A DNA stretch of 64,000 nucleotides. It comes from Phytophthora quininea. Its lineage: Eukaryota > Oomycota > Peronosporomycetes > Peronosporales > Peronosporaceae. Shown piece by piece: positions 11,114 to 22,069 of this stretch (the first letter of the stretch is position 1; each line of letters begins with the position of its first letter). Under the pieces are notes generated by a model, which worked only from the letters and a program-made list of their open reading frames with translations, ran no database searches and was not told the DNA's origin. The DNA is taken from NCBI GenBank assembly GCA_011947345.1, contig JAAVTG010000051.1, positions 248,001 through 312,000 on the forward strand, written 5' to 3'. The position numbers were made by a program, and so were the translations under genes.

Positions 11114-11422
11114 TGTGGCGACGCCACGGCAAGCATGATTGCGGGCTTGAATAGGAGTCAGCTTCCCACATGCAACTGGAGCTTGGCTAGCAGAGTCAAT
11201 ACTTTCAACAGATAAGCAGATCCTGGGTGCTATCTGGACCCGGCTTCAGCACGGAGCAGAAGCTTTGGCTTACGCCACGGGATGCTCTCCTGGACTGCCT
11301 GGAGGCAGGCGAGAGCATACCAGTTAGGAATCACAATTGCTTTTGCATTAAGATCAATACACCTTGGTCTTTGCGGGAGTTCCAGCTCCCAAACAGTGTC
11401 TTGCGTGTTTGGGAACGGCACA
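11114..11422 (+). repeat. 5' LTR of the arm A chromovirus
   Basis: It begins TGTGGCGACGCCAC, which can fold as a 6-bp stem with a one-base loop, and ends GAACGGCACA. It has the shorter CTCCTGG version of a C run where the 3' LTR has CTCCCTGG. Confidence 0.92.
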
Positions 11423-11440
11423 AAGTTAACTTTAGCGAAA
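11423..11440 (+). promoter_or_regulatory. Presumed primer-binding site, not tRNA-3'-like
   Basis: Directly after the LTR is AAGTTAACTTTAG. It does not start with TGG, the complement of tRNA CCA. The same bases follow the 5' LTR of a clearly different Ty3 element in this window (44329 downward, minus strand), so the site is conserved. The palindromic core AAAGTTAACTTT includes the last LTR base. Confidence 0.5.
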
Positions 11441-11449
11441 AGTTCCAAG

Positions 11450-12235
11450 ATGAGGACACGTAGTGGACTCGCAACTACAACTGCAACGAACGACGAGGAC
11501 AACGTCGGAAGTACCGCGATGGCTACTGTTCCGATTACCTCCTCAACGATAACGCCTCCATTCGTGACGGACATCTCGCATTCAAGTCTCGTCAAATGGA
11601 AGAGGCTGCGTCACGAATACGAGGAAGCAGTGAAGGCACGCTGCATCACCTCTGGTGAAGACGCTGACAAAGCGATGCTGTCGGTCAAGAATTCTTTCGA
11701 CTCACATCTCCTGGAGATGCTGTGCAAGTACGACTGGGATACGACCGTCGAGCAAGTGCCAGAGCAGCGGATCATCAACGAGATCAACAAGATCGTGAAC
11801 AACGTCAAGAACGGAGACATTAGGAACGTCGATTTGCTGTTTGAGACTAAGTTGAAAATGAACCTGAGAGAGTCTGATGTTCAGGCTCGCGTGATGAACT
11901 ACTTCAAGCTGTGTGAGGAAATAATTCTCGAGCACGGTTTGAAGAGCACTTTCTCAACCCCGATGGGAATTGCTCACAAGTGCAAGATACTGAAGAAGCA
12001 CTTACAGCCCTCTGCGTTGCGTGATGAAATTGAAACGCACCAGAAGCTGATTGACAAATCGAGCACGAAGAGCGATGTTGTGTTGTACAAATTGGTGAAG
12101 GAAAAAGCTCTTGAACAAGACAAGGTTTTCCGCTCGATGAGCAACCTGAAGCAACAACAGCAACAACGGCAGCAGACCGGACATGCTGCTGGCAAACCGA
12201 CTGGGAAGCGCGAGAAAGAAGCGAAAAACCCGTGA
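11450..12235 (+). CDS. gag: Gag of the chromovirus (arm A)
   Basis: A 261-residue open frame from the ATG at 11450, 27 bases after the LTR. It is helical and charged, with LVKWKRLRHEYEEAVKA and VKNSFDSHLLEMLCKYDW matching the second Ty3 element here, as expected for a Ty3 capsid region. A Gln run and basic tail close it. The zinc knuckle is not in this frame but at the start of pol. Gag ends TGA at 12233-12235 while pol is open one frame back (-1). GAAAAAC at 12223-12229 is near, but not equal to, a standard slippery heptamer. It is intact in both arms. Confidence 0.85.
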   Translation: MRTRSGLATTTATNDEDNVGSTAMATVPITSSTITPPFVTDISHSSLVKWKRLRHEYEEAVKARCITSGEDADKAMLSVKNSFDSHLLEMLCKYDWDTTVEQVPEQRIINEINKIVNNVKNGDIRNVDLLFETKLKMNLRESDVQARVMNYFKLCEEIILEHGLKSTFSTPMGIAHKCKILKKHLQPSALRDEIETHQKLIDKSSTKSDVVLYKLVKEKALEQDKVFRSMSNLKQQQQQRQQTGHAAGKPTGKREKEAKNP

Positions 12236-15200
12236 AAACAGGACAGAGGAGCAATGACCGGTACGGCAAGGATGCCAAGCGCCAGGTTGAGCAATTGCCA
12301 CCAGATAAATCGAGTGCTGCACCCCGCAGCAAATCTAGTGGACCTCGTGGTGGATGTTTTCACTGCGGTAAAGAACACTTTCTCAGCGACTGTCCTGAGA
12401 TCGATGAGGCCCAGAAAGAAGCCATTTTAGCCGAGCGTGCTCCACGGAAAAAGGCGCCCAAGAAGCAGAGACTCAAACGAGTGAACCTACGTGCTAGAGG
12501 TGCAGACAGAGTGCGAGCGACGGCAACAATCAATGGAACGCTGGATTTGCCGTATTGTGCAGACAGTGGCTCCGAGTACAACATAATTTCACAAGAGCTC
12601 GTGGAGAAGCTCCGAGCGGTCGACAATGGTGTCGAACTGGTCGAGCTGATCGAGCACGTGGAGTTGGAAGCGGTAGGTGGCGCGATTCTGACAGCGACGC
12701 ACGCTGTGGATGTACGCCTGACCCTGAACACGGCCGCGGGGCCTGTTCGCTGCCAAGACCACAAAAGATGCCTTATCGTTGAATCTGACGATGACGAACT
12801 GATTGTGGGGCGTATTCTTTTGGCGGAACTTGGCATTGATGTTGATCGTGAGTTAGAGCAACTCGCAACCAGGAGCAGCAGTGACGACGATCACTTTGGA
12901 GATCCCAATGGCATTCCGTCGCGTGGAGTGACACAAGACGCTGACATTGCCGCAGCTATCGAGGCGATGGTGACAGATGCAGCCATACGGGAAATGGTCG
13001 ACGGTGCGGGCGCTGTACGATTACGTCGAATTCTAATGTCTTTCAGTGGATGGCGTCTTGTGCTTGGCGACGATCCACCTGCGCGCGTGCCACCACTGAA
13101 GATCAAACTGAAACCAAACGCTCGTCCGTATCGTTGCAAAGTACGTCAATACAGCCCCGATAAGTCGGAGTTCTTGGCCAGTTTCAACGCAGAGCTGGTG
13201 AAACTCGGCTGGGTGTACGAGAACAAGGCGAGTAGATGGGCGTGCGCTGCCTTACCTGTTCGAAAGCCGAACAGCAGCGAGTACCGTCAGACCAATGATT
13301 ACAGGCCGGTCAACAGCATGACTGAAGGAATTGCGGGCGTGATGCCCAGTCTTCAAGTACGTTTGGAGCGGTGCAGAGGCAAGAAGTTTTACGCCGTATT
13401 CGATTTCCTGAAAGGCTTTTGGCAGCTTCCACTAGCCAAAGCCTCGCAGGAGATTCTATCTTACATGACTGACCGTGGAGTTTTCACGCCGACACGTGTG
13501 CCACAGGGCAGCACTGATGCAGCACTCCACTTTCAATCTACAGTGGAAGACGTGTTGAAGGACCACCTGCATGACAATTTACTAGTATGGATAGACGATC
13601 TCTTGGCTTACGCTGACTCCGCTACTGAACTACTCGATGTCATCGAAGCTATCCTTACAAAGCTGGACGAGTTTGGTTTCAAGCTGAACCCGAAGAAGTG
13701 CAAACTTTTCCTCACTGAAGTGAAGTGGTGCGGGAGGATCATCAATGAGCACGGTGTCGGCCATGACCCGAAGCGGATTGAATCCCTCCGAGCCATTCCC
13801 GAGCCAACTACGGCAGCAGAGCTGCAACAGTTTACCTGCGCGACGAACTGGATGAGAGACGGCCTTGTAGACTATGCGAGGGTGTCGAAACCTTTACAAG
13901 AGCTGCTCGAGCGCTCACTTCGAGACACAAAGCGGAGCAAACGCGCTGCTGCAGGCATCAACATCACCCTCTCACAGGAAGAGCGGGCCAGCTTCACTGC
14001 GGTGAAGGAACTGCTTTCGAACTCTGCTATGCTCACGTATCCGGATCACGAAAAGCAACTGTGTTTGTTTTCGGATGCCAGTGATTCTGGATGGGGTCTG
14101 ATAGTTACTCAAGTCGCACACTGGAGCCAGAACAGTCCGATTCATGAGCACGAACACGAGTTGCTCATTTGCATGGGAGCGTGATCGAAAAGGAATGCTA
14201 CCCGATCATTCACGCATGTTGCAAGCTGGAGTACTTGCTTTTGCGACCTCAAGGCTTCAAGATATATTGCGATCACCGCAACATCATTCATTTGTTTGCT
14301 CCTGGCAAAGAAATGAAAAAGACAATGCGCGGGAAATTGTTGCGTTGGTCTACTAAGCTGATGGAGTACAAATATTCAATCGAGCACATTGAGGGAGCCA
14401 ACAACCTCTGGGCTGACCTCATTTCTAGGTGGGGAGGTCAACCAGAACGTGCAGCTCTACGAAGCAGTATGAAACGTATCACGACACGAAAGCGTAAGCG
14501 TGGAGAACCTTCTAGCAGCACTACGGCGGGCGTGTCTGACAGCCAGAACGCTTTGCATGGCCCGCGTCCGCTTGACTCGGATGGATTTGAGTGGCCCAGC
14601 ATCAGTAACATCATTGCAGCCCAGAGCACTTGTCGTGCGCCGAGGTCAGCAATACGAGGCAGTGATGATATATTTCGAGTGGCAAGTAAGATTTGGATAC
14701 CGGAGAGTGCTACGGAACTATTGCAACGATTGATGATTATCGTTCACTGCGGGGCAAATGGACATCGCGGAATGCGTGTCATGGTCAACCACCTCGGTCG
14801 GGTGTTCTCGGTCAATGGACTGCATGCGTTTGTGCGCAACTTTTGTCAGCAGTGTCTCCTATGCTTACACGTCAAAGGCGGTGATATTATTCCGAGGCCT
14901 TTCAGCGAGACACACCATACCTTTGAAAGAAATGCTACTCTGCACTGGGACTTTTTAACGCTGGGTGAGTCGTACGGCACGACCCGATATGTGCTCGTTT
15001 TGAAAGATGCAGCAACCCACTTTGTCGAGCTGGTACCGTGTGACGGACCGACATCAGAGGTTGCCGCTGCTGCCATTTTGGATTGGTATAGTAGGTTTGG
15101 CATACCCACGCTGTGGATCAGTGATTCTGGTTCACATTTTACGAGCAAGGTGGTGTCTGAATTAAATCGACGACTAAAAGCTCACAAAAATTCATTTTGG

Positions 15201-16101
15201 CCTACACACCGTGGAAAAATGGAAGTGTCGAACGTGTGAACAGAGATGTTCTACAAGTTTTAAAGGCTCTGATTCTCGAATTTCGGATTAGTGCTGCAGA
15301 CTGGCCGTACCTCTTGCCTGTGGTACAGTCAAGTGTGAATCACACTCCCCAGTGCAATCTTTGTCTAACAAGGCACCAATTGAACTTTTTACCGGTCTGC
15401 CTTGCCCGAGCACTTTGGATACGGTGCTGCTGCCGGGGGAAGGGGCACGTTGCATCACTCCCTGAGCAACGACCAGACCTGGAAACAAAGTTGGCTCAGC
15501 TGCGTAGCAGCATTCAGAAGATGCATAAAGCTGTGGAGGCTGAACGAAAACGCCAAGCACAGCGATATCGTAAGAGGCAACACTATGAACGAGCAGTGAA
15601 TTTCTCTATTGGAGATTACGTGCTTCGGTCCAGAGTGGACGAGAAGCTGCATGCCAACAAACTACGGATTACTTGGGTTGGTCCATTTAAAGTGGTGGCG
15701 GCAACTGACTACTATTTCACTGTGGAACACCTTGTCACGGGTAAAAAGCTAACGTACACCCGTCACGTTTGAAATATTACGCTGACAGCTCTTTACATGT
15801 GACAACGGAGCTTATTGACCACATCTCTTCACAAGGGACTTTGCTTGCTGTGGATGCTCTAATAGAACATCGCTTCAACACCACTACAAAGGCCTATGAA
15901 GTCAAGGTAAAGTGGCAAGGGCTTGAAGAGATTGAAGATTCCTGGGAGCCACTGAAGAGTTTGGATGAAGATGTCCCACAGCTGCTGCAAAACTACGTTG
16001 CCCAAGCAAATGACGATGATTTCCGACTTGCAGTGGCACGTACTGTTGACGGCAAGCGTTCTCAGGGCCGTACGAGACGCGTGGAGCCCTCCACGCCCTG
16101 A
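12232..16101 (+). pseudogene. pol: Pol polyprotein with chromodomain, frame-broken (arm A)
   Basis: The first 650 codons are open: zinc knuckle CFHCGKEHFLSDC (residues 42-54), aspartic protease DSG (111-113), RT with YAVFDFLKGFWQLPL and the catalytic WIDDLLAYAD (about 451), and the first RNase H Asp in LFSDASDSGW (about 611). Near 14178 about 29 bases are missing relative to the second element, shifting frame. RNase H and integrase continue at 14184-15220: the HHCC finger ends CQQCLLC, and catalytic Asp residues lie in LHWDFLTL and ISDSGSHF. A shift near 15205 leads to VERVNRDVL with the catalytic Glu. A one-A loss near 15750 separates the chromodomain (EVKVKWQGLEEIEDSWEP, 15895-15950), which binds modified histone tails and steers integration. 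Integrase, RT and RNase H are all recognisable, but the polyprotein is dead. Confidence 0.9.
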
Positions 16102-16436
16102 TCCTCTTCGACGGCATCATGACCTTCGATAGGTTTGGTGCATTTGGCTTCTTGCTTAGCAACGCAGCAATGAGATCATGTGGATGCGACTTTGGTGCAA
16201 GTGAAAACGAAGTTCCGGAATGTGAAGCTGAATATTGGACACACTACAGTACTTTATGTGTGAAACGCGACATCATTGGACAATGTTCGATTTGGAGAAT
16301 CTGGCTGGCTGAAATCCCATCCTTGTGATTTGATGCAAATCCTCTGGATCACGAACCTGTAACACTGCAACGAGTTGAAGTGGCGCAGTGTCTCTTTCAC
16401 GGAAATGTGACGAGACTGACTTGGTCACGCAGTGGA

Positions 16437-16452
16437 AAGCTTGGGGAGGCAG
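16437..16452 (+). promoter_or_regulatory. Polypurine tract (arm A)
   Basis: AGCTTGGGGAGGCAG abuts the 3' LTR. A purine run in this place primes plus-strand DNA synthesis in LTR retrotransposons. The second Ty3 element has AGCTTGGGAGGCAG at the same place. Confidence 0.75.
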
Positions 16453-16762
16453 TGTGGCGACGCCACGGCAAGCATGATTGCGGGCTTGAATAGGAGTCAG
16501 CTTCCCACATGCAACTGGAGCTTGGCTAGCAGAGTCAATACTTTCAACAGATAAGCAGATCCTGGGTGCTATCTGGACCCGGCTTCAGCACGGAGCAGAA
16601 GCTTTGGCTTACGCCACGGGATGCTCTCCCTGGACTGCCTGGAGGCAGGCGAGAGCATACCAGTTAGGAATCACAATTGCTTTTGCATTAAGATCAATAC
16701 ACCTTGGTCTTTGCGGGAGTTCCAGCTCCCAAACAGTGTCTTGCGTGTTTGGGAACGGCACA
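16453..16762 (+). repeat. 3' LTR of the arm A chromovirus
   Basis: 310 bp, matching the 5' LTR except for one extra C. Its last base is also the inner end of inverted-repeat arm A. Confidence 0.92.
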
Positions 16763-17047
16763 ATGGATTATGCGGGGTGGAATTCAACATAATAATCGAC
16801 ACTCAGAGCAAACTCTGGTCCTCAAAGAACGATTGCTGCACTTTTAAATATCCTAGCCCACACGCCAGAAAGAAGAAGAAATAAGCAAGATGCTACATCA
16901 TGCTTTTGTGCTGGTGTTTTACTGTGCCATCGCGACATTAGCCAGCTCAAGGGTTTTAAGAGTCAATAAAAACCTCGACAGCAAACTGGAGCCGAGCTAT
17001 TCTTTTCATGTCATTGCGGAGGAGAGAGGTGGTGGCTCAACTCCTGG
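16763..17047 (+). repeat. Second copy of the RXLR gene upstream region and N-terminus
   Basis: This 285-bp segment repeats 10824-11110 in direct orientation with very few differences (for example CATAATAATCG for CATATAATCG). It starts at the exact end of the 3' LTR and then continues as an uninterrupted RXLR gene. It is absent from arm B, where the LTR is followed directly by effector sequence. Confidence 0.88.
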
Positions 17048-17769
17048 TGTGCCGACGGTAGAGAACTCTCTGGAACAAGCCTCGTCGTCGCTTCAGTCCG
17101 CCCATACCTTTCTCAAGAGCAGCGAGATGCGGGCTACGCTGGACTTTGCAAAGTTAGGAGCTTCCCGAACTTCAGCGTGTACGACTTATATGTGACGACT
17201 CGTATTCACTTTTGGATGAGAGAAAAGCTGACTCCGGACGATGTCCTAGGTAAGTTACGGTTGAACCAGTTGTCCGGAAGCGCGTTGACGTCGAGGAACT
17301 TTTTCGCAACAAGGTGGCTGGAAAAATTTATGTCGCGAGAACGGCTATCCAATGGCAGATAGTACGTTAGAAGTCATCACACGTGGCTTCGGTGGTGCTA
17401 AGGCTCGTATCGATATCGTGTCGGCAAGTTTTTGACCGAAGAACCTGTAGCAGTTGTCGACCGAATGCTTTCAAGCAGCCACAAAAATGCATATGGAGTA
17501 GTTGTTCAACTTGGCGAAGACGGAAGAGTCGCCGAGTAACAACTACCAGTTCTCAATTTACCAACAACAACAGCAATAATCGCACTGCCAAATCGGGGTG
17601 TAGCTTATTACCGAGTAAACAACGGCTACTAATCGAGGAAACCAAAGAAAGTATGGAAATCGAGTACCAATCGTGCTTTGGCGATTTGGCGAGTGATGTT
17701 GGTACTTTATTAACAGCCAGTCATTACATCAACGACCCCTGGAGAACATTATCTGCCGGCGGCGATTGA
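16890..17769 (+). pseudogene. RXLR-LWY effector, decayed, without LTR insertion
   Basis: From the ATG at 16890 the first 54 codons equal the interrupted copy: signal peptide, RVLR at 21-24 and EER at 44-46. The frame continues past the LTR insertion point (TVENSLEQASSSLQSA) to a stop at 17195, about 101 codons. A frame shift then exposes an LWY unit at 17177-17360 (WMREKLTPDDVLGKLRLNQL), followed by more broken frames to about 17769, including a CAA/CAG-rich stretch near 17560. It shows how the gene looked before insertion, but is itself not functional beyond the N-terminus. Confidence 0.75.
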
Positions 17770-17866
17770 GGTAAGACCGCAACGGAGTGTAAGTTCCCCT
17801 TCGCGATCCTTTAATTGACAGCAGTATCTCCAGAGCGTTCGGCAAAGTCATCGCTTATAACGAGCA

Positions 17867-20728
17867 ATGGCAGGAATAATTGCCAGCATCTGCAGTGACG
17901 TTGAGTTTGCATCGTCCGATGAAGAGGAAGAAGAGATTGCTCAGCCAACAAAGCGCCATATTTTTCACTTTGCAGCGGCATTTAAAACACTTCGTGCGGC
18001 TAAGGCAGGCATTGACACATACGACACCAGTATCTACAAGTTTGCTTACAACTATGGCAAGAAATGGCACGGTGAACGTGTGTACAAGTGCGTTTCCCAT
18101 AAAGAATGCGGGAAGCGTATTCGGCTAGCCAAATATGGTAATGCTGAATTCAAGATAGAGCATGCTGGTAAGCATGATGGAGAAGCCACTAATGCCAAGA
18201 AACGAGGTATTCATGGGGCATTCAAACAAGAAGTTGCCGACATCTTGCTTGGGTGCGGCCCAAAGAAGTGCAGCAAGCTTCTTTACAAACGCTATGCTGA
18301 CATTCCCGAGTTAGTCTCTCTTCTGCCGGATCATGTTCAGCTTAAGAACCACAAGACACATTTGAAGTCGACACTTGCAGGTTTGTTATGAAAAACTTAT
18401 TTTGTTAAATCTAACACCTATAGTCTAAGTTTTGCTTCGCTTACTGTGCTGTCAAATACGCGGCTGGGAGATTAAAAATATTAAGAAGCTTCTCGAGTGG
18501 GCCTTTTCGCGGCTTTGCTCAACGCGCGCCGAGTTTTTCGTTGGTGTCGATAGTTACGCGAACTGCGGAGACTTCGATGCTGCTCTCGATGCGGAAGTGT
18601 TCTATAAGATGCCGCAGGATTTTCAGCACGAGCTGCTTGTCTTAGAGTGCTTTGAGCACGATATCACTTCCGATGAGGGCAAGAAGACCTCGTGCTTTGG
18701 TCTTGTTGTTACTTCTCGGTACATGTTTCGTAACGTGCTCTACGCACATATTGGCCAGGAGAAAGACGGCGTGATCGGAGCGACCGACGGAACATATAGA
18801 ATTCATTTCGGTAAGATCTAATCACTAGTTATCGTTGGTAGCTTTGTAACTAACCATGGATTGCTGAATCTACTTCAGGTGGGTGGAAGTTGGTGGATTT
18901 GGAACCTACATGACCCGCTACAACCGCAGCCAGTACAGCAAGACATTCGTACCCTGGGTTTATATGTTTGTTCGGACCGAACATCAAAAGGCGTACAAAA
19001 CGATGTTTGCATCGGTACGCAAGTATGCGGAGCTGTTCTTTGGCATTGATTTGAATTTGCCATTTGGTAATTTAGATCGTACGTCCAGTATCGCTAATGC
19101 GTTCCTTGAGGTCTGGCAAAGATCACCTTGCTAAATTGCTACCCTCATTTCAGCAGAAATAGTCGTGAAAACCGTGGACGCTTGGTGAACAGAGAGTTCT
19201 ACGAGACCAATGTGGAGGTGAATATTTTGTATCTAGCCGAAGCTCGGTCGAATAAGCAGTTTGACGTGATGGCGAAGCTCTTTTAAATTACTGGCGCTCA
19301 CAAGGCGAAAATGGATACGTGGATTGGCTGAAGCAGTGCTACCTAGGCAGTTTGTGGGGCAACTGGTTCTACACTGCAGCAATCCCTGGATTAACGCCAT
19401 CGCAGAACGCGCTCGAGTCCTACCACAAGGTGATCAAGACAACGTGCATTGATTCGCTTCATGCCAGTACTTCAGTTGTTTTGAACGGTTCCCTTCCCAG
19501 AATTTTGAAGCACCAAGAGGAACAGCCAGTCAAGTTTCAGCTTCTGCACTATTGCGAAGGTACACAAATGTTAGGTCTTGTGCTGGTAATTCTAACGTAT
19601 TGTGGTGCTGGTGATGGCTAGGCCCATTTATCTGGACTGAAGTAGAGCAAGCACAAAAGCTCCTTCACAGCAAGAAGAATTACTACTCCGTCAAAGCTCC
19701 CAACACGAAGGTGTTAACTGGTATTCTTTTCAACGCCGGAAAGTTCATGGTGAACTCAGCCAACATTCACAGAGCTCCAATAATTCGTCAGCGAGCGCAG
19801 TGGTACGGTAAAATTTTCATAAATTTCTGCTGCAGAGGTGCTTTCAGCTGACAGTATGCTGACAGGTACTTAAACTCGCTGGTTGGCAAGCTGCCGCGTG
19901 ACGCAACTGTGCTCAACGCACAACTCTAATTCTTGTCCCTTCATCATGTGCGGTTAGCCCACCTGGTAAAGCTAAACGGATTGGTCGCAATGCCAAAATT
20001 CAAAGCTACCCAGGTTCGCTACTTTCTTGTTGTGCAATGGCTGACTTCTCACTGACAAAAGTGTTTATGGTTGTGTACAGATCGCAGCTATTCGTGCCAA
20101 ATACGCGTGCGATTGCAAAATATTTGTCCACAACGGCTGGCAATGTTCTCATGTGATAGCAGCCATGGTGCTGCAGGGTGATCTCAAGATTTCAGGAATG
20201 CTCAAGGCCCTGCCAGTCCGCAAGACCAGCGGGGGACAACGTAAACAGAAGGGTTCTTTCGTTGTCAGCAAAGCAGACTCGCATCAGTTTTCAGTGGACG
20301 TCCTGACGCAAGATTTTCTCCTTCACTCTCTCTATCCGGTGAATTGGACTGTCATGAAAGAATTTCCCATTTCCAATGACGACGTGAATGGGCCGACGCA
20401 CTACTTGCAGGGCAAGGTGACCTCGTGGGAAGAAGATCGGGGCCGTTACTACTGGTTGATCAAGTTTTCCGACTTGCGTCGTCTTCAGGTCGATTCCAAT
20501 ACGCTGTCAGAGTTAGTCCATGACGCGTATATCCACATATCCACGGAGCGGATATCACAGGGCCCATTTTCGTCGAGCCTGAGCCCTTTACCGGTCACGA
20601 AGCTAGCGTCTAAGCTATTGCTACTAGGCGAGTGCATTATTTTACATAAAGCATATCTCCTATCACCTTGGTGTCGTTATAGCCACTCGGCAGTTCTTCG
20701 CAAGATCTTCGCAAGTACATCATCATGA
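17867..20728 (+). pseudogene. Mutator-like (MULE) transposase, decayed, at the centre of the palindrome
   Basis: Segments in several frames read as one MULE-type DDE transposase. At 17867-18378 there is an N-terminal DNA-binding part with CVSHKECGKRIRL and an H-x4-H-like IEHAGKH, a FLYWCH/FAR1-type zinc motif. Putative introns follow at about 18379-18429 and 18811-18878 (GTAAGA...CTTCAG, with CTAAC). The catalytic region has GATDGTYRIHFG, FVPWVYMFVRTEH and LNPLE-like TPSQNALESYHK. A C-terminal SWIM finger CDCKIFVHNGWQCSH sits near 20108-20155, and a 190-codon tail follows. In-frame stops near 18910, 19070, 19170 and 19620 show decay. I could not find terminal inverted repeats or a 9-bp target duplication. 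It lies across the symmetry point, so it is single-copy here. Confidence 0.75.
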
Positions 20729-20917
20729 ATCCTTGCTGAGCAACCTTTTCGCACGGCATTCCTCGATTAGCATACTTTTTCTAACAATTCTCGATTAGCA
20801 TCCTTGTGTTCTCGAAATTAAGCCCGCCCCGCCAAGTCGAACGTCGACGGCCCAACCTGCCCGAATGCTTCAGTGCCAACCAGCTTCCTAAGTGCTACCA
20901 AACCAACAGAGCAAGCT
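20729..20917. other. Spacer between MULE and effector remnant
   Basis: No gene. TCTCGATTAGCAT-like words occur twice (about 20760 and 20795), which may be part of a transposon end. Nothing else is recognised. Confidence 0.4.
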
Positions 20918-22004
20918 CTATTGCGACAATTTATTCTTTGCCCACCCGTCGAGTTTCATGATCATGAATTCGTCGTAGTATTTGAAGTTGAGATGCGCAG
21001 TGAGTTCCTTGGTCGGCGCGTTGAAGAGCTCCGTCGAAACGAACGTTAAGCCCGGGGTATAATCTTTCTCGATCCAGTACTTCACTTGTCTTTCCGCGTA
21101 CGCGTCGTACACTTTGAACATGGGGCTGGCCTTGAGTGCGTCGCCGTGTAGCTGCGCCAATCCCAGATAATCGGAGACGACATGCCATTTGTAGTGGGCT
21201 GCCTCCCATTTTTTTATCTGAAAGTCCACAAACTTCTCGTAGTACTTATAGTTTGGGTGATTTCACAGAGCAGGTCCTGATAGTCCACGAAGTCCCAATA
21301 CTGGAAGGAGATCACTAAAAGCGCGATATTTCATGAACCACACGGGAATTTGGGTGTTCATGAACGTGTCGTAGTATTTGGAATTCAATTGTGATGTCAA
21401 TGCAGCTCCTGACAATTTTTCCAGGCCCAATTTCTTCAGAACGTCGTCCAAACTCAGCTGCTTCTTCGTCCAATCCCAAACTTAAGACCTCACGTACTTA
21501 TCGTAATACTAGAAATACGGAATAGCTCGGAATTTGACGACATCGTCCACCCAGTCGTCCAGCTCCAGCAGCTTCTGCATCTATTCGAGTGGGTGTTAGT
21601 ATCGGTTCATGCTTGTTTGTACTTGAGGTAGTCGTCGAAAGACTTGATCGATACAGAACTCTGTGCGAGAGTCTTTTTAGCAACGACATGTCAGGAACAA
21701 CTCTGCGTCCTCGTTCTACGTTGTTGCTCGACGAATCTTCACTAGAGATCACAGAAATGTTCTCGATAGTGTACCTCGTTTCGTCGTACTTGTTGACCCT
21801 CAATAATCTCTTCTGTTGCATCTTATGTTGCCGCGTGCTGCTTGAAAGGGGTTCGACAGAGACGAAATGCTGGATGCAGTCGTAGTAGTAATCCACATTA
21901 CAGTGGTAAATTCTCCATAATCGACTCCTTTTGGGAGTGAAATTAAACTTTGCTGTCCAATTGCATTGGTTTGACTTGGCCACAGTCTGCAATTTATCAC
22001 CCAC
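20918..22004 (-). pseudogene. RXLR-LWY effector, decayed
   Basis: On the minus strand, RLLR is encoded around 21817-21806 with a disrupted leader before it, and a degenerate acidic/Arg VERGRR in place of EER about 30 codons later. Further down come LWY units: 21451-21263 (LKKLGLEKLSGAALTS, LNSKYYDTFMNTQIPVW), then after a stop the unit ending DFQIKKWEAAHYKW and a last open stretch of 103 codons (21229-20918) with VKYWIEKDY and LNFKYYDEFM. At least three stops or shifts separate them. The order of modules agrees with the arm effector (3781-4958). No functional product is expected. Confidence 0.7.
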
Positions 22005-22069
22005 CCATCGAGCGAACGAGCAATTCGGAGAAACATGTTAATGCATCACGTTCTGCTGTTGGTAGTGGC

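Larger units (their letters stand above)
3845..16762. repeat. Arm A of a 12.9-kb inverted duplication
   Basis: This segment is the reverse complement of 22594-35508. Paired coordinates sum to 39353-39356 over the whole length, so few indels separate the arms. Proteins read from the two arms are identical over the methyltransferase, PH-like protein, Gag and the first 650 residues of Pol. Differences cluster in the membrane/LRR gene (about 6640-7600) and near the outer end (about 3845-4040). The outer boundary is where the effector C-termini diverge (3845 against 35508). The inner boundary is the last base of the 3' LTR. The symmetry centre is near 19678. Exact percent identity was not computed. 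Confidence 0.93.
11114..16762 (+). mobile_element. Ty3/gypsy chromovirus, degenerate (arm A copy)
   Basis: A 5649-bp LTR retrotransposon with 309/310-bp LTRs that differ by one base, starting TG and ending CA. Order is LTR, gag, pol (protease, reverse transcriptase, RNase H, integrase, chromodomain), a 350-bp untranslated stretch, polypurine tract and LTR. It cannot make an intact Pol because of at least two shared lesions. The 5' flank ends TATGC. The 3' flank starts ATGGA, so there is no target-site duplication in this arm, in contrast to a partial match in arm B. LTR similarity suggests the insertion is young, but lesions shared by both arms predate the arm duplication. Confidence 0.93.
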
